Origin: Verrucomicrobiota bacterium | GTDB lineage: Bacteria > Verrucomicrobiota > Verrucomicrobiia > Opitutales > Seribacteraceae | NCBI GenBank assembly: GCA_014382645.1 | Contig: JACNJI010000342.1 | Coordinates: forward strand, 1 to 10,771 | Reading direction: 5' to 3' | DNA length: 10,771 nucleotides | Shown here: positions 1-7,094 of the stretch, piece after piece | How positions within the stretch are numbered: the stretch's first letter is position 1 | Layout of the letters: the number at the start of each line of letters is the position of its first letter | Position numbers and translations under genes: made by a program | The notes under the pieces: generated by a model | Database searches by the model: none | What the model saw: only the letters and a program-made list of their open reading frames with translations | Told to the model about the DNA's origin: nothing

Positions 1-845
1 TCTCATTGACCAAGCAGGCGGTTCAAGCCGCCCTCGAGGCCGGCGAGCTCATTCGTTCTTATCAGGACCGGGAGGTTGAAGTTCTGCATAAGGAGGGTGG
101 GGACACCTATGCGTCTCTAGTCGTGACAGAGGTCGACCGCAAAGCCCAGGATGCCATTTTGAGGATTCTCGGTCCGTCCTGCGAAGAGTACGATCTGGCG
201 GTGCTCACCGAGGAGAACGAGGATGACGGCAGCCGTTTCGAAAAGGATTGTTTCTGGTGCATCGACCCGATGGACGGCACCTTGCCCTTTATTCGAAAGG
301 AACCCGGCTATTCGGTTTCCATCGGTTTGGTGGCCCGGGACGGTTCGCCCCAAATCGGAGTGATTTTCGATCCCGTTCACGACGTTCTATGGCAGGCGAC
401 GAAGGGGCAGGGCGTTCAAAGAAACGGCGAGCCTTGGACCTTGAATTCATCAGCCAAGGAACTGACCTTTACCTACGACCGGAGTTTTATGAATCGCCCC
501 GAGTTCGAGCGGGTAATGGAGGCACTGCAAGCCTATGCCCATTCCATCGGATTGAATGGCTTGGTGGCTACCCAGTTCGGTGGCGCGGTGATCAATGCTT
601 GCCATGCCTTGGAACAGGCCCCTGGTTGTCATTTCAAGTTTGCCAAACCGCAGGAAGGTGGAGGAAGTCTCTGGGATTATGCGGCTACCGCATGCCTATT
701 TGTGGAAGCCGGAGCCGTGGTCAGTGATGTTCATGGTGCTCCGCTCGACCTCAACCGGGCCGACTCCACCTTCATGAATCATCGCGGGGCCTTGTATGCG
801 ACCGACCATGGCCTTGCTCAACGGATCCGGGAGATCCTAGCCTAA
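1..845 (+). CDS. Inositol monophosphatase-family phosphatase (CysQ-like), probably 5'-partial
   Basis: Mg2+-dependent sugar/nucleotide phosphatase of the inositol monophosphatase superfamily, probably cytoplasmic since no signal peptide is seen. Numbering from the TTG at position 6, the metal-site motifs are all present: T41-x-x-D44, the Glu pair E69-E70, D87-P-x-D90-G-T, and the C-terminal W223-D224. The stretch after DGT reads LPFI, closer to the KEFI of 3'(2'),5'-bisphosphate nucleotidases (CysQ) than to the NFxHG of classical inositol monophosphatases, so PAP hydrolysis is a reasonable guess, not a firm one. The 279 residues match the family length. The frame is open to the window edge and helix 1 begins almost at once, so the TTG is probably an internal Leu and the true start lies upstream. 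It is 114 bp from the next gene, so co-transcription is uncertain. A histidinol-phosphatase or inositol-phosphatase role cannot be excluded. Confidence 0.87.
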   Translation, partial: SLTKQAVQAALEAGELIRSYQDREVEVLHKEGGDTYASLVVTEVDRKAQDAILRILGPSCEEYDLAVLTEENEDDGSRFEKDCFWCIDPMDGTLPFIRKEPGYSVSIGLVARDGSPQIGVIFDPVHDVLWQATKGQGVQRNGEPWTLNSSAKELTFTYDRSFMNRPEFERVMEALQAYAHSIGLNGLVATQFGGAVINACHALEQAPGCHFKFAKPQEGGGSLWDYAATACLFVEAGAVVSDVHGAPLDLNRADSTFMNHRGALYATDHGLAQRIREILA

Positions 846-858
846 TTCCCGCGATAAG

Positions 859-873
859 GGTGGAGTACCCACC
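859..873 (+). terminator. Small GC-rich hairpin after the phosphatase gene, weak terminator candidate
   Basis: GGTGG (859-863) pairs with CCACC (869-873) across a 5-nt loop, and G858-T874 can add a wobble pair. It begins 13 nt after the TAA at 843-845. No T-run follows, so intrinsic termination is doubtful. It could equally be a chance stem. Confidence 0.2.
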
Positions 874-906
874 TAGCCAATTTAGTCGGCGCCACACAAA
901 GGAATT

Positions 907-936
907 CGTTTCTGCGCTTATCCCTTGCAGGAAACG
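907..936 (+). promoter_or_regulatory. Imperfect stem-loop in the sulfatase leader
   Basis: CGTTTCTGC (907-915) pairs with GCAGGAAACG (927-936): nine base pairs with G930 bulged and an 11-nt loop. It ends 11 nt before the ribosome binding site of the first sulfatase. No T-run follows, so it is not a standard terminator. It could be an operator palindrome or a 5' leader structure. No promoter could be placed confidently around it. Confidence 0.25.
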
Positions 937-947
937 ATTGAAATTCG

Positions 948-952
948 AAGGA
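948..952 (+). promoter_or_regulatory. Shine-Dalgarno AAGGA for the first sulfatase
   Basis: AAGGA lies 7 nt before the ATG at 960 and 16 nt before the alternative in-frame ATG at 969. This favours 960 as the start. It is the clearest Shine-Dalgarno in the window; most other starts here have none. Confidence 0.55.
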
Positions 953-959
953 TCACGAT

Positions 960-3152
960 ATGTCTAAGATGAAAAAAATCAGCCCTCTCGTTTTCTTTGC
1001 AATCATCCTGTTGGCTTCCCTTTCTTCTGCCGCGGAGCGTCCGAATATCCTCTACCTCTACGTCGACGACATGGGGTGGGGTTCGATTGGCCCGAATGGT
1101 CAAATCGAGCGCAAGGCTGCAGGCAAGCCCTATGTGCTGACTCCGAACTTGGACGGCTTGGCGGCTGCCGGGGTGAATTTCCGCAGGGGGTATGGATGCA
1201 CGGTATGTTCCCCCGCCCGTTCTTCCCAGCAAACCGGATTTCATCAAGGTTACACTTTTGCAGACCGAAACGATCCAAACAACGCGAAGAAGGCAATCCG
1301 TACGGAGGACCTGACCATGGGGGACGTTCTGGCAAAGGCCGGCTATGCGACGGGTTACTGGGGCAAGTGGGGCTACGGTGGTTCTTCGTCCGGGAAGAAT
1401 CCCACGCTCGACAATCTCCAGACCTTGCCGACCACCCACGGTTATCACTACGTCGTGGCCGAGCTGCATCACGTGCGGGCTCATACCTTCTTCCAGCCGA
1501 CCCTCTGGAACGCTCCCGCCAAGCCCGGGACAATGGGCGGACTCGAGCTCAAGCCCAACAGTATGGCCAAGTATACAAACAACAAGGCCTACCCGAATTA
1601 TCCGGCTTTGCAAAATCATCCGGATTACCCGAAGGTAGCCTACTGTGATGACGTCTATGCCTTTGCCGCCCTAGATTTCGTGCGCAAGCAGGGGATTCGT
1701 TACAACCAAAGCGGTAAGCCCTTCTTCGGTTTGTTTGCCGCCCAGATCCCGCATGGACCTTTTGGTGACGTTCAGAAGCTCCCCGATTGGGACCAGGCGT
1801 ACAAGGATAAGCCCTACTTTCAAAAACTGGCCGCCCAGTCCAAGCAGTGGTGCGCCATGGTCACCCGCATCGACGCCCATTTCGGCAACCTGCTCGCTGC
1901 CTTGGAGGATCCGAATGGTGATGGGGACAAATCGGATTCGATCGCCAAAAATACCTTGGTGGTTTTCCAGTCGGACAACGGCGGACCCAATGGCAGCAAT
2001 CGCACTCAGTTGGATGCCAATGGCGGTTTGTTGGGTTCGAAGGGAAGCATTTTCGAGGGAGGCATTCGCGTGCCGACCATCATGCGCTGGCCTGCAAATA
2101 TTACGGCCCGATCAAAACTGAAGGTCGGCTCGAATACGGACCTGGTCGTGGACTGCTCCGACCTGCTGCCCACTTTTTGCGATTTGGCGGGCACGCCGAC
2201 TCCCATCGGCTTGAGTGGAGTCTCACTGGCCCCGACGCTGACGGGGGAGGGAAAACAACGAGTTCGCGAGTTCTTGATTCATGAGGCGGGTGGCCGAGCT
2301 TCGATCATTCGAGGTCGCTACAAATTAATCCGTTCGCGTGGAAACGACAAGGTCGAGAAGCCGGTCGGAAAGAATAAGAAACGACGTAAAAAAGGCGAAG
2401 ACGGGAAAGAGTCGCAGCAAGTCCAGTTCTACGACCTGAAGGCCGATCCGGCCGAGAAAAACAACATAGTCTCGAAGCATCCGCAATTGGTCGAGGAGCT
2501 CAATGCTTTGCTCACGGGTGAACGTGTGGATGAAGCAGCAGGCTTTGCCAACACCTATCATTCCTGGCAGGGGGCGAAGGATGCCTCTATCGCCAAGTCC
2601 TCGAATTGGAGTGATTACATTTACCAAAACGCCGGCGAAACCTATATACAGGAAAGCGGTTCCCCGAAAGCCCATTGGTGCGCGAAAATTGTCCAAGGTT
2701 CGGTCCTGGCTGATCAGGATGTCGCATTTCTCGGGCTTGAACTCAGTGGAAAACTGACGGTGAAGCCCGGCGTAAAGATCAGTGCCCGCAATGAACTGCG
2801 GGTTGCGGACAAGGGTCAATTGATTCTCGAGGGCGGTTCGGTCGGTTCCTTGCGGTGGCTGGACGTCCGGGATGGCGGGACGTTGACGGGCCATGGCGTG
2901 GTGAACGCCGCCCTTTACTCAAAGGGTACGCTGGCCTTGAGCTTGATGAAACCCTTGGTCGTGGAAGGTCCGGTTCAACTCTCGGGCAAGCTAAGCCTGG
3001 TGGAGACGGGCAAAGCAAAGAAGGGGCAAAACCACACCGTGCTGAAGGCAAAATCAATCACCGGACGTTTTGCCAATGACGAGATATCGCTTGCAGGTAA
3101 AAGCTACTTGATCGGGTATGCCGCGACCTCGGTAACGGTGACGGTCAAGTAA
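960..3152 (+). CDS. Secreted sulfatase with C-terminal beta-strand-rich extension
   Basis: Type I (S1) sulfatase that hydrolyses sulfate esters, probably on a carbohydrate, in the periplasm or outside. Residues 1-25 form a Sec signal peptide (KK, hydrophobic core, ASLSSA before ERP). The catalytic domain spans about 28-525: D36-D37 calcium ligands; the formylglycine motif C83-S-P-A-R87 followed by SSQQTG; K136 in GKWG; H265 in IPHGPF; D339-N340; K361 in the GxKGxxxEGG block. The His normally following GKW is Gly138. A Lys/Arg/Glu-rich loop at about 464-485 interrupts the usual KLI...FYDL region. At 730 aa it is longer than the usual 450-550 aa. The extra 535-730 region opens with W536 and NWSDYIY, then short G-rich beta strands (GGSVGSL, GGTLTGHG) and ends VTVTVK, resembling autotransporter-type beta-solenoid repeats. 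A Cys-type sulfatase needs a formylglycine-generating enzyme, not seen here. The substrate cannot be read from sequence. Confidence 0.93.
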   Translation: MSKMKKISPLVFFAIILLASLSSAAERPNILYLYVDDMGWGSIGPNGQIERKAAGKPYVLTPNLDGLAAAGVNFRRGYGCTVCSPARSSQQTGFHQGYTFADRNDPNNAKKAIRTEDLTMGDVLAKAGYATGYWGKWGYGGSSSGKNPTLDNLQTLPTTHGYHYVVAELHHVRAHTFFQPTLWNAPAKPGTMGGLELKPNSMAKYTNNKAYPNYPALQNHPDYPKVAYCDDVYAFAALDFVRKQGIRYNQSGKPFFGLFAAQIPHGPFGDVQKLPDWDQAYKDKPYFQKLAAQSKQWCAMVTRIDAHFGNLLAALEDPNGDGDKSDSIAKNTLVVFQSDNGGPNGSNRTQLDANGGLLGSKGSIFEGGIRVPTIMRWPANITARSKLKVGSNTDLVVDCSDLLPTFCDLAGTPTPIGLSGVSLAPTLTGEGKQRVREFLIHEAGGRASIIRGRYKLIRSRGNDKVEKPVGKNKKRRKKGEDGKESQQVQFYDLKADPAEKNNIVSKHPQLVEELNALLTGERVDEAAGFANTYHSWQGAKDASIAKSSNWSDYIYQNAGETYIQESGSPKAHWCAKIVQGSVLADQDVAFLGLELSGKLTVKPGVKISARNELRVADKGQLILEGGSVGSLRWLDVRDGGTLTGHGVVNAALYSKGTLALSLMKPLVVEGPVQLSGKLSLVETGKAKKGQNHTVLKAKSITGRFANDEISLAGKSYLIGYAATSVTVTVK

Positions 3153-3181
3153 TCATTTCTCGATATCTTCAGTCGCAAATC

Positions 3182-3653
3182 ATGAAAACAAGCCTGGTCC
3201 TATGCCTCTTCATGGGGTTGCTTATTCACGCTACTTCCGCCGAAGAAACAGCCAAGCTCAAGTTTCAAACCTACTCGGGTTATTTCGTCTCCAATAAATT
3301 CGAGCCCGATTCTTCTGCTTCCTTCGTTGTCCTCGACAACCGAAAGCAGTTCGGTCAGGTCTTTGGCGTCGCTTTCGTCATCGGAGACAAGTCGTCTCGC
3401 CCCCGATGTCTTCAATACCCAGCTGGTTTTAGCCGCCATCAGGCGAGGCAAGGTCTTTTATACCTACCGAGTCACCTCTGTGACCGAACAGGGCGGGGTG
3501 GTGCAACTGCGTTACCAAACGAGAATCAAGAAAAGCGACTCGGCTACTTTCGCTTGCTCGTTGATCCTCTCGATCCCAAATGGGAAATGTCAGGCAGTCG
3601 AGTTTTACGAAAACGACAAACTGTTCAAGCGCTTGGCAATCGTTGGCAAATAA
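3182..3653 (+). pseudogene. Small secreted protein, frameshifted (PrcB-C-like guess)
   Basis: The 5' half reads in one frame from ATG 3182: Sec signal peptide (residues 1-20, HATSA before EET), then a beta-rich stretch ending at about GDKSS. The continuation lies one frame over and ends at TAA 3651-3653. It contains FNTQLVLAAIRRGKVFYTYR, further beta strands and an Asn-Gly-Lys-containing tail. Removing one C from the five-C run at 3400-3404 joins the halves into a 156-residue protein (471 nt). A 2-nt loss just upstream would also restore frame. Read without repair, the first frame stays open to 3658 but its second half is Arg/Pro-rich and unlike a natural fold. The joined protein vaguely resembles small secreted domains such as the PrcB C-terminal domain, at low confidence. 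It sits 29 bp after one sulfatase and 173 bp before the next. It may be a decayed gene or an intact gene with a sequencing indel. Confidence 0.72.
3400..3404 (+). other. Probable frameshift site, run of five C
   Basis: CGC-CCC-CGA in the upstream frame becomes CGC-CCC-GAT when one C is removed, giving the junction SSRPDVFNTQ. Homopolymers are common sites of both sequencing and replication slippage. CCC-C also allows +1 slippage of tRNA-Pro, but no stop codon or other stimulator is nearby, so programmed shifting is unlikely. Confidence 0.55.
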
Positions 3654-3720
3654 CCTAAAAGGGCACGGTTTCCTTTCTCTGCCTGGCTTAGCGTTTCTCT
3701 CGGGTTCGAGCCCTAGGTTA

Positions 3721-3750
3721 TTGCCCGCCCCAATCCTACAAAATTATAGT
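3721..3750 (+). promoter_or_regulatory. Candidate sigma70-type promoter for the second sulfatase operon
   Basis: TTGCCC (3721-3726) and TTATAG (3744-3749) are 17 nt apart, or TATAGT (3745-3750) at 18 nt. The region just downstream is AT-rich. A transcript starting near 3757 would have a leader of about 70 nt before the ATG at 3827. The rest of the 173-bp gap (3654-3826) shows no ORF or convincing terminator. This is consensus matching only; promoter consensus in these phyla is poorly known. Confidence 0.33.
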
Positions 3751-3826
3751 TTATCGTTTGAAAAAAGAACTTTAACCTCAACAATCCCCAAAGAACTCAA
3801 ATACAACCCACCTCCAGACAACTGAC

Positions 3827-5212
3827 ATGAAACAAACGATCCTTCTCCTTGCCACTTTCTTATTTGTGTCTGCAGTGCTGCAGGCGGCCAAGCCCAACTT
3901 CATTATCATCTTCGCTGATGACCAGGGTTACGGCGACCTGAGTTGTTTTGGTTCCAAGACAATCGATACCCCGAACATCGACCGCATTGCCAAGGAAGGC
4001 CGCAAGTTCACGAGTTTCATGGTGGCCTCCCCGGTCTGCACGCCGTCCCGGGCCGCCTTGCTCACGGGTTGTTATCCCAAGCGAGTCGGCATGCACCAGC
4101 ACGTCTTGTTTCCGTCATCGACCAAGGGGCTGAACCCCAAGGAGCACACCATTGCCGATCACTTGAAGGGCCAAGGCTATGCCACTGCCTGTTTCGGCAA
4201 GTGGCATCTCGGCCATCACAAGGAAGTGCTTCCGACCTCCAACGGGTTCGACACTTACTTCGGCATCCCATACTCCAACGACATGAACCACCCCGACAAC
4301 AAAGAAAAGCCAAGGGGCGGTTGGGAAGGCATGGATATTCTATGGAACAATCCGGAATCGACCCTCACCAAATGGAAAACCCCGTTGTTCGAGGACGAGA
4401 AAATTATCGAGGTGCCGGTGGACCAGCGCACCGTCACGCGGCGCTATACCCAGAAGTCCATCGACTTCATCAAGGCCAACAAGGACAAGCCATTCTTTGT
4501 CTACTTGCCGCATTCTATGCCGCATATTCCGCTTTATGTCCCGGATGAAGTCCGCGACCCCAATCCCAAGAACGCCTATATTAACACTATCGAGCACATC
4601 GATTCCGAGGTGGGCCGCCTGCTCAAGGCGCTGGACGACCTCAAACTCGTCGACAACACTTACGTCATCTACACCACGGACAATGGTCCTTGGCTGCAGT
4701 TCCGTCACCACGGAGGTTCCGCGGGACCGCTCCGCGAGGGTAAGGGAACAACCTTTGAAGGCGGTCAGCGTGTACCTTGCGTGATGCGCGGCCCGGGGAT
4801 TCCCGCGGGTACGGTCTGCGACGAACTCACCGGCACCATCGATGTCCTACCGACCATTGCGGCCCTGACCGGCAAGCCCCTGCCTGCCGGTAACAAGATT
4901 GACGGACTGGATGCGTCCGGACTCTGGAAGGGAACCGCCAATAAGTCTCCCCGCAAGGAGTTTCTGCACTACACTTCCCGCGGCGACCTCGAGGGACTTC
5001 GTAGCGGCAATTGGAAGTTGCTCGTGAAAAAGCAGCGCCGCAACAACGCGGGCAAGGCGCAACTCCACCTTTTCGATCTAGCCAAGGACATCGGCGAGAA
5101 GAACAACTTGGCCCAGACGAAACCCGGATTAGTCAAGGAACTGCAGGCCCGCATGAAGGCCCTTGACGCCGAAGTTACGAACAACGCGCGCCAACCATGG
5201 TTCAAAAAGTAA
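3827..5212 (+). CDS. Secreted arylsulfatase (type I, formylglycine)
   Basis: Sulfate-ester hydrolase of the arylsulfatase A / N-acetylgalactosamine-6-sulfatase type, acting in the periplasm or outside. A Sec signal peptide covers about 1-21 (hydrophobic core, AVLQA before AKPN). The active site is complete: D31-D32 in FADDQGYGD; C71-T-P-S-R75 followed by AALLTG; K125 and H127 in GKWHLG; H233 in MPHIPLYVP; D285-N286; K306 in GKGTTFEGG. A domain-closing motif LFDLAKDIGEKNNLA sits near 415-429. The 461 residues are normal for the family. No Shine-Dalgarno is evident before the ATG, but the signal peptide fixes the start. The SGNH hydrolase begins 22 bp downstream, so the two are probably co-transcribed and may strip sulfate and acyl groups from the same polymer. 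The substrate is unknown. It differs from the upstream sulfatase in having the canonical His after GKW and no C-terminal extension. Confidence 0.95.
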   Translation: MKQTILLLATFLFVSAVLQAAKPNFIIIFADDQGYGDLSCFGSKTIDTPNIDRIAKEGRKFTSFMVASPVCTPSRAALLTGCYPKRVGMHQHVLFPSSTKGLNPKEHTIADHLKGQGYATACFGKWHLGHHKEVLPTSNGFDTYFGIPYSNDMNHPDNKEKPRGGWEGMDILWNNPESTLTKWKTPLFEDEKIIEVPVDQRTVTRRYTQKSIDFIKANKDKPFFVYLPHSMPHIPLYVPDEVRDPNPKNAYINTIEHIDSEVGRLLKALDDLKLVDNTYVIYTTDNGPWLQFRHHGGSAGPLREGKGTTFEGGQRVPCVMRGPGIPAGTVCDELTGTIDVLPTIAALTGKPLPAGNKIDGLDASGLWKGTANKSPRKEFLHYTSRGDLEGLRSGNWKLLVKKQRRNNAGKAQLHLFDLAKDIGEKNNLAQTKPGLVKELQARMKALDAEVTNNARQPWFKK

Positions 5213-5234
5213 GCTCGGCCATCCTGACCTGCCC

Positions 5235-5888
5235 ATGAAAACGCGTACGGTCTTTGCCCTATTCTTTCTTGTCCTGACCGCATCCTTGGAAGCCAAGGAG
5301 TTGCCCAAGGCTCTTCTCATCGGTGATTCCATTTCGATTGGCTATACCCCGCACGTCGTGGTGGCATTGAAGGGCAAGGTCGACGTCAGACACCATAAGG
5401 GAAACGCCCAGCACACCGGCACGGGGCAGAAGATGCTGGATCGCTGGCTCGGAGAAACGGATTGGGACGTCATCCATTTCAACTGGGGGTTGTGGGATCT
5501 CTGCTACCGTCATCCACAATCCAAGGAGCAGGGGCGTCGGGACAAGGAGCGTGGAACTCTCACCACCTCGTTTGAACAGTACGAGAAGAATCTGGACCAG
5601 TTGGCGGCTCGCTTGAAGAAGGCCAAGGCCAAGTTGATCTGGGCTCACACCACCACGGTGCCGAAAGGCGAGGCGGGGCGCAAGGTGGGCGACGACGACA
5701 AGTACAACGAAGCCGCCGCCCGCGTAATGAAAAAGCACGGCATCGAGATCAATGACCTGAACGCCTTGACCGATTCATTTCCTACCGACTTTTCCGTTCG
5801 ACCCGGTGACGTTCATTACAAGACCGAAGGATCCAAAAAGCTCGGCCAAGCCGTGGCCCTGAAAATAATGGAAGCCCTTGGCCGGTAG
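5235..5888 (+). CDS. Secreted SGNH/GDSL hydrolase (putative carbohydrate esterase)
   Basis: Serine esterase of the SGNH/GDSL superfamily, 217 aa, probably removing acetyl or other acyl groups from a carbohydrate. I chose ATG 5235 because it gives a signal peptide (MKTR, hydrophobic core, TASLEA before KELPK). The longer in-frame ATG at 5163 overlaps the sulfatase and adds a charged, non-signal N-terminus. Block I is G30-D31-S32 with S32 as nucleophile. N83 lies in FNWGLWD, a variant of the Gly/Asn blocks that I associate with verrucomicrobial and planctomycete members, where NWGLHD is usual. Block V is D192-V-H194, supplying Asp and His of the triad. The gene lies 22 bp after the arylsulfatase, consistent with one operon. 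Esterase activity is likely; the acyl group and polymer are not determinable. Confidence 0.88.
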   Translation: MKTRTVFALFFLVLTASLEAKELPKALLIGDSISIGYTPHVVVALKGKVDVRHHKGNAQHTGTGQKMLDRWLGETDWDVIHFNWGLWDLCYRHPQSKEQGRRDKERGTLTTSFEQYEKNLDQLAARLKKAKAKLIWAHTTTVPKGEAGRKVGDDDKYNEAAARVMKKHGIEINDLNALTDSFPTDFSVRPGDVHYKTEGSKKLGQAVALKIMEALGR

Positions 5889-5975
5889 GATTGGATTGCA
5901 GTGTCTCGGTTCCTCTAACAACAATAGGGACCTGACGAAAACCGGCGTCCTCACACCACCCCAAAGCTTCCCATC

Positions 5976-7091
5976 ATGAAACGACTCATCCTATCCCTCT
6001 TTTTCTCCCTGTCTTTCGCCCTCCTGGCAGGTCATCCTCTTCACGCGGACAAAGCCAAGCCAAACGGTCGCTTTCTTTATATGAGCACCCCGGACGGCGC
6101 CCAGCGCGAGGGATCCTCCGCCCCTGGCATCCTCGTGTTTTCCATCGATGACGGCCACAAGTACGTTCGCCGCATTGATCTCCCTGTCTTCAGCGAGGGC
6201 ATGCGCGGTTTCACTGGTTGCACCGCAACCGGCTGCCTCTACTTCTCGACCACAGGCGGTACCTTGGGTTCCTTCGATCCCGCCACTGAAAAGGTGAATT
6301 GGGAGTCCAAGTTCAAGCAGGGCTGCGACCGGTCCTGCATCACCCCCGACGGCAAGCGAATCTATGCCCCAACCGGTTGGTGGTGGGGCTCCGAAAAGGA
6401 CGGGTTCATCGTGGTCGATGCCGCCAATGGCAAAAAGATCGATCAGATCGCGGTCAATAAGCGGGCCCACAACAGCATAGCCAGCATTGACGGAAAATAC
6501 GTTTATCTTGGGACCAACGTTACACTGACTCAATTTCGGGCAAGCGATGGCAAGATACTCCAAACCATTTCTCCCGTCGGTGAGTCCGGGGTATTCCCCT
6601 ACACCGTCAACAGCGCCAATACTCGGGCCTATGTTTGCCTCGGCAAGCATGCCGGTTTCGACGTCGTCGACCTGGAGACGGGCAAGGTCACCGACCGTGT
6701 CTTCGCGACCGATCCCAAGACGGGTAAGAAGATCAAGCACCGCACCCATGGGGCGGGCATGAATCCGGGTGAGACCGAGCTTTGGATCAGTGACCAAAAG
6801 GGCAAGAAACTTTTCATTTTCGACCTCACCCAGTCACCTCCCGCTCCCCAGGGGCACGTCGACCTCAGTGCGGGCGGCCATGGTTGGGTCACCTTTAGCT
6901 TGGACGGGGCCTACGCCTACTGCCACACCCCCGACGTATTCGACGCCAAGACCAAGAAGATAGTTGCTTCGCTGAAGGGCCCCGACGGCAAGCCCTTCGC
7001 CAGTTCCAAGTTCATCGAGGTGCAGTTCACTGACGGCAAGGTTTCCAAGATCGGCAACGAGTTCGGCCTCGGCCGCGTAAACGAAAAGTAG
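5976..7091 (+). CDS. Secreted seven-bladed beta-propeller protein (YncE/YVTN-like)
   Basis: A 371-aa exported protein with a Sec signal peptide (about 1-24, HPLHA before DKAKP). Seven blade-like repeats can be placed, most with a turn followed by an aromatic strand: about 31-38, 78-91, 118-133, 165-180, 207-222, 258-272 and 302-317. Several are followed by a second strand such as GFIVVDAANGKK or GFDVVDLETGK. This matches the YncE/YVTN/cytochrome-cd1-like propeller class. Histidines H165, H258 and H302 open three blades at equivalent positions, and C82/C87 and C117/C121 form close cysteine pairs. Propellers of this class bind ligands, cofactors or metals, or form protein contacts; no specific enzyme signature is recognised. 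It lies 87 bp after the SGNH gene and 80 bp before the DUF1552 gene. No Shine-Dalgarno is clear. Confidence 0.8.
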   Translation: MKRLILSLFFSLSFALLAGHPLHADKAKPNGRFLYMSTPDGAQREGSSAPGILVFSIDDGHKYVRRIDLPVFSEGMRGFTGCTATGCLYFSTTGGTLGSFDPATEKVNWESKFKQGCDRSCITPDGKRIYAPTGWWWGSEKDGFIVVDAANGKKIDQIAVNKRAHNSIASIDGKYVYLGTNVTLTQFRASDGKILQTISPVGESGVFPYTVNSANTRAYVCLGKHAGFDVVDLETGKVTDRVFATDPKTGKKIKHRTHGAGMNPGETELWISDQKGKKLFIFDLTQSPPAPQGHVDLSAGGHGWVTFSLDGAYAYCHTPDVFDAKTKKIVASLKGPDGKPFASSKFIEVQFTDGKVSKIGNEFGLGRVNEK

Positions 7092-7094
7092 TTC

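Noticed and set aside
918..1619. Long minus-strand ORF of 233 codons opposite the first sulfatase
   Set aside because: It is antisense to a confident sulfatase domain and its translation shows no recognisable family or signal peptide. It is a shadow of GC-rich coding sequence.
3398..3406. Programmed +1 frameshift at the CCC-C site
   Set aside because: No in-frame stop or slow codon context follows closely in the original frame, which stays open for about 85 more codons. An indel or sequence error is simpler, though not excluded.
3699..3715. tRNA-like T-loop (GGGTTCGAGCCC) in the spacer before the second sulfatase, a possible tRNA remnant or attachment site
   Set aside because: The flanks do not form a five-pair T-stem or an acceptor stem, and no D-arm or anticodon arm can be placed upstream. 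It is only a short imperfect palindrome.
5163..5234. Longer start for the SGNH hydrolase overlapping the sulfatase end
   Set aside because: The added 24 residues are charged and would bury the signal peptide. ATG 5235 gives a normal export signal.
5889..5975. Promoter or terminator between the SGNH and propeller genes
   Set aside because: TTGCAG at 5896 has no -10 element at proper spacing, and the GGTTCC/GGGACC pairing is a weak six-pair stem with a wobble and a 13-nt loop, without a T-run.
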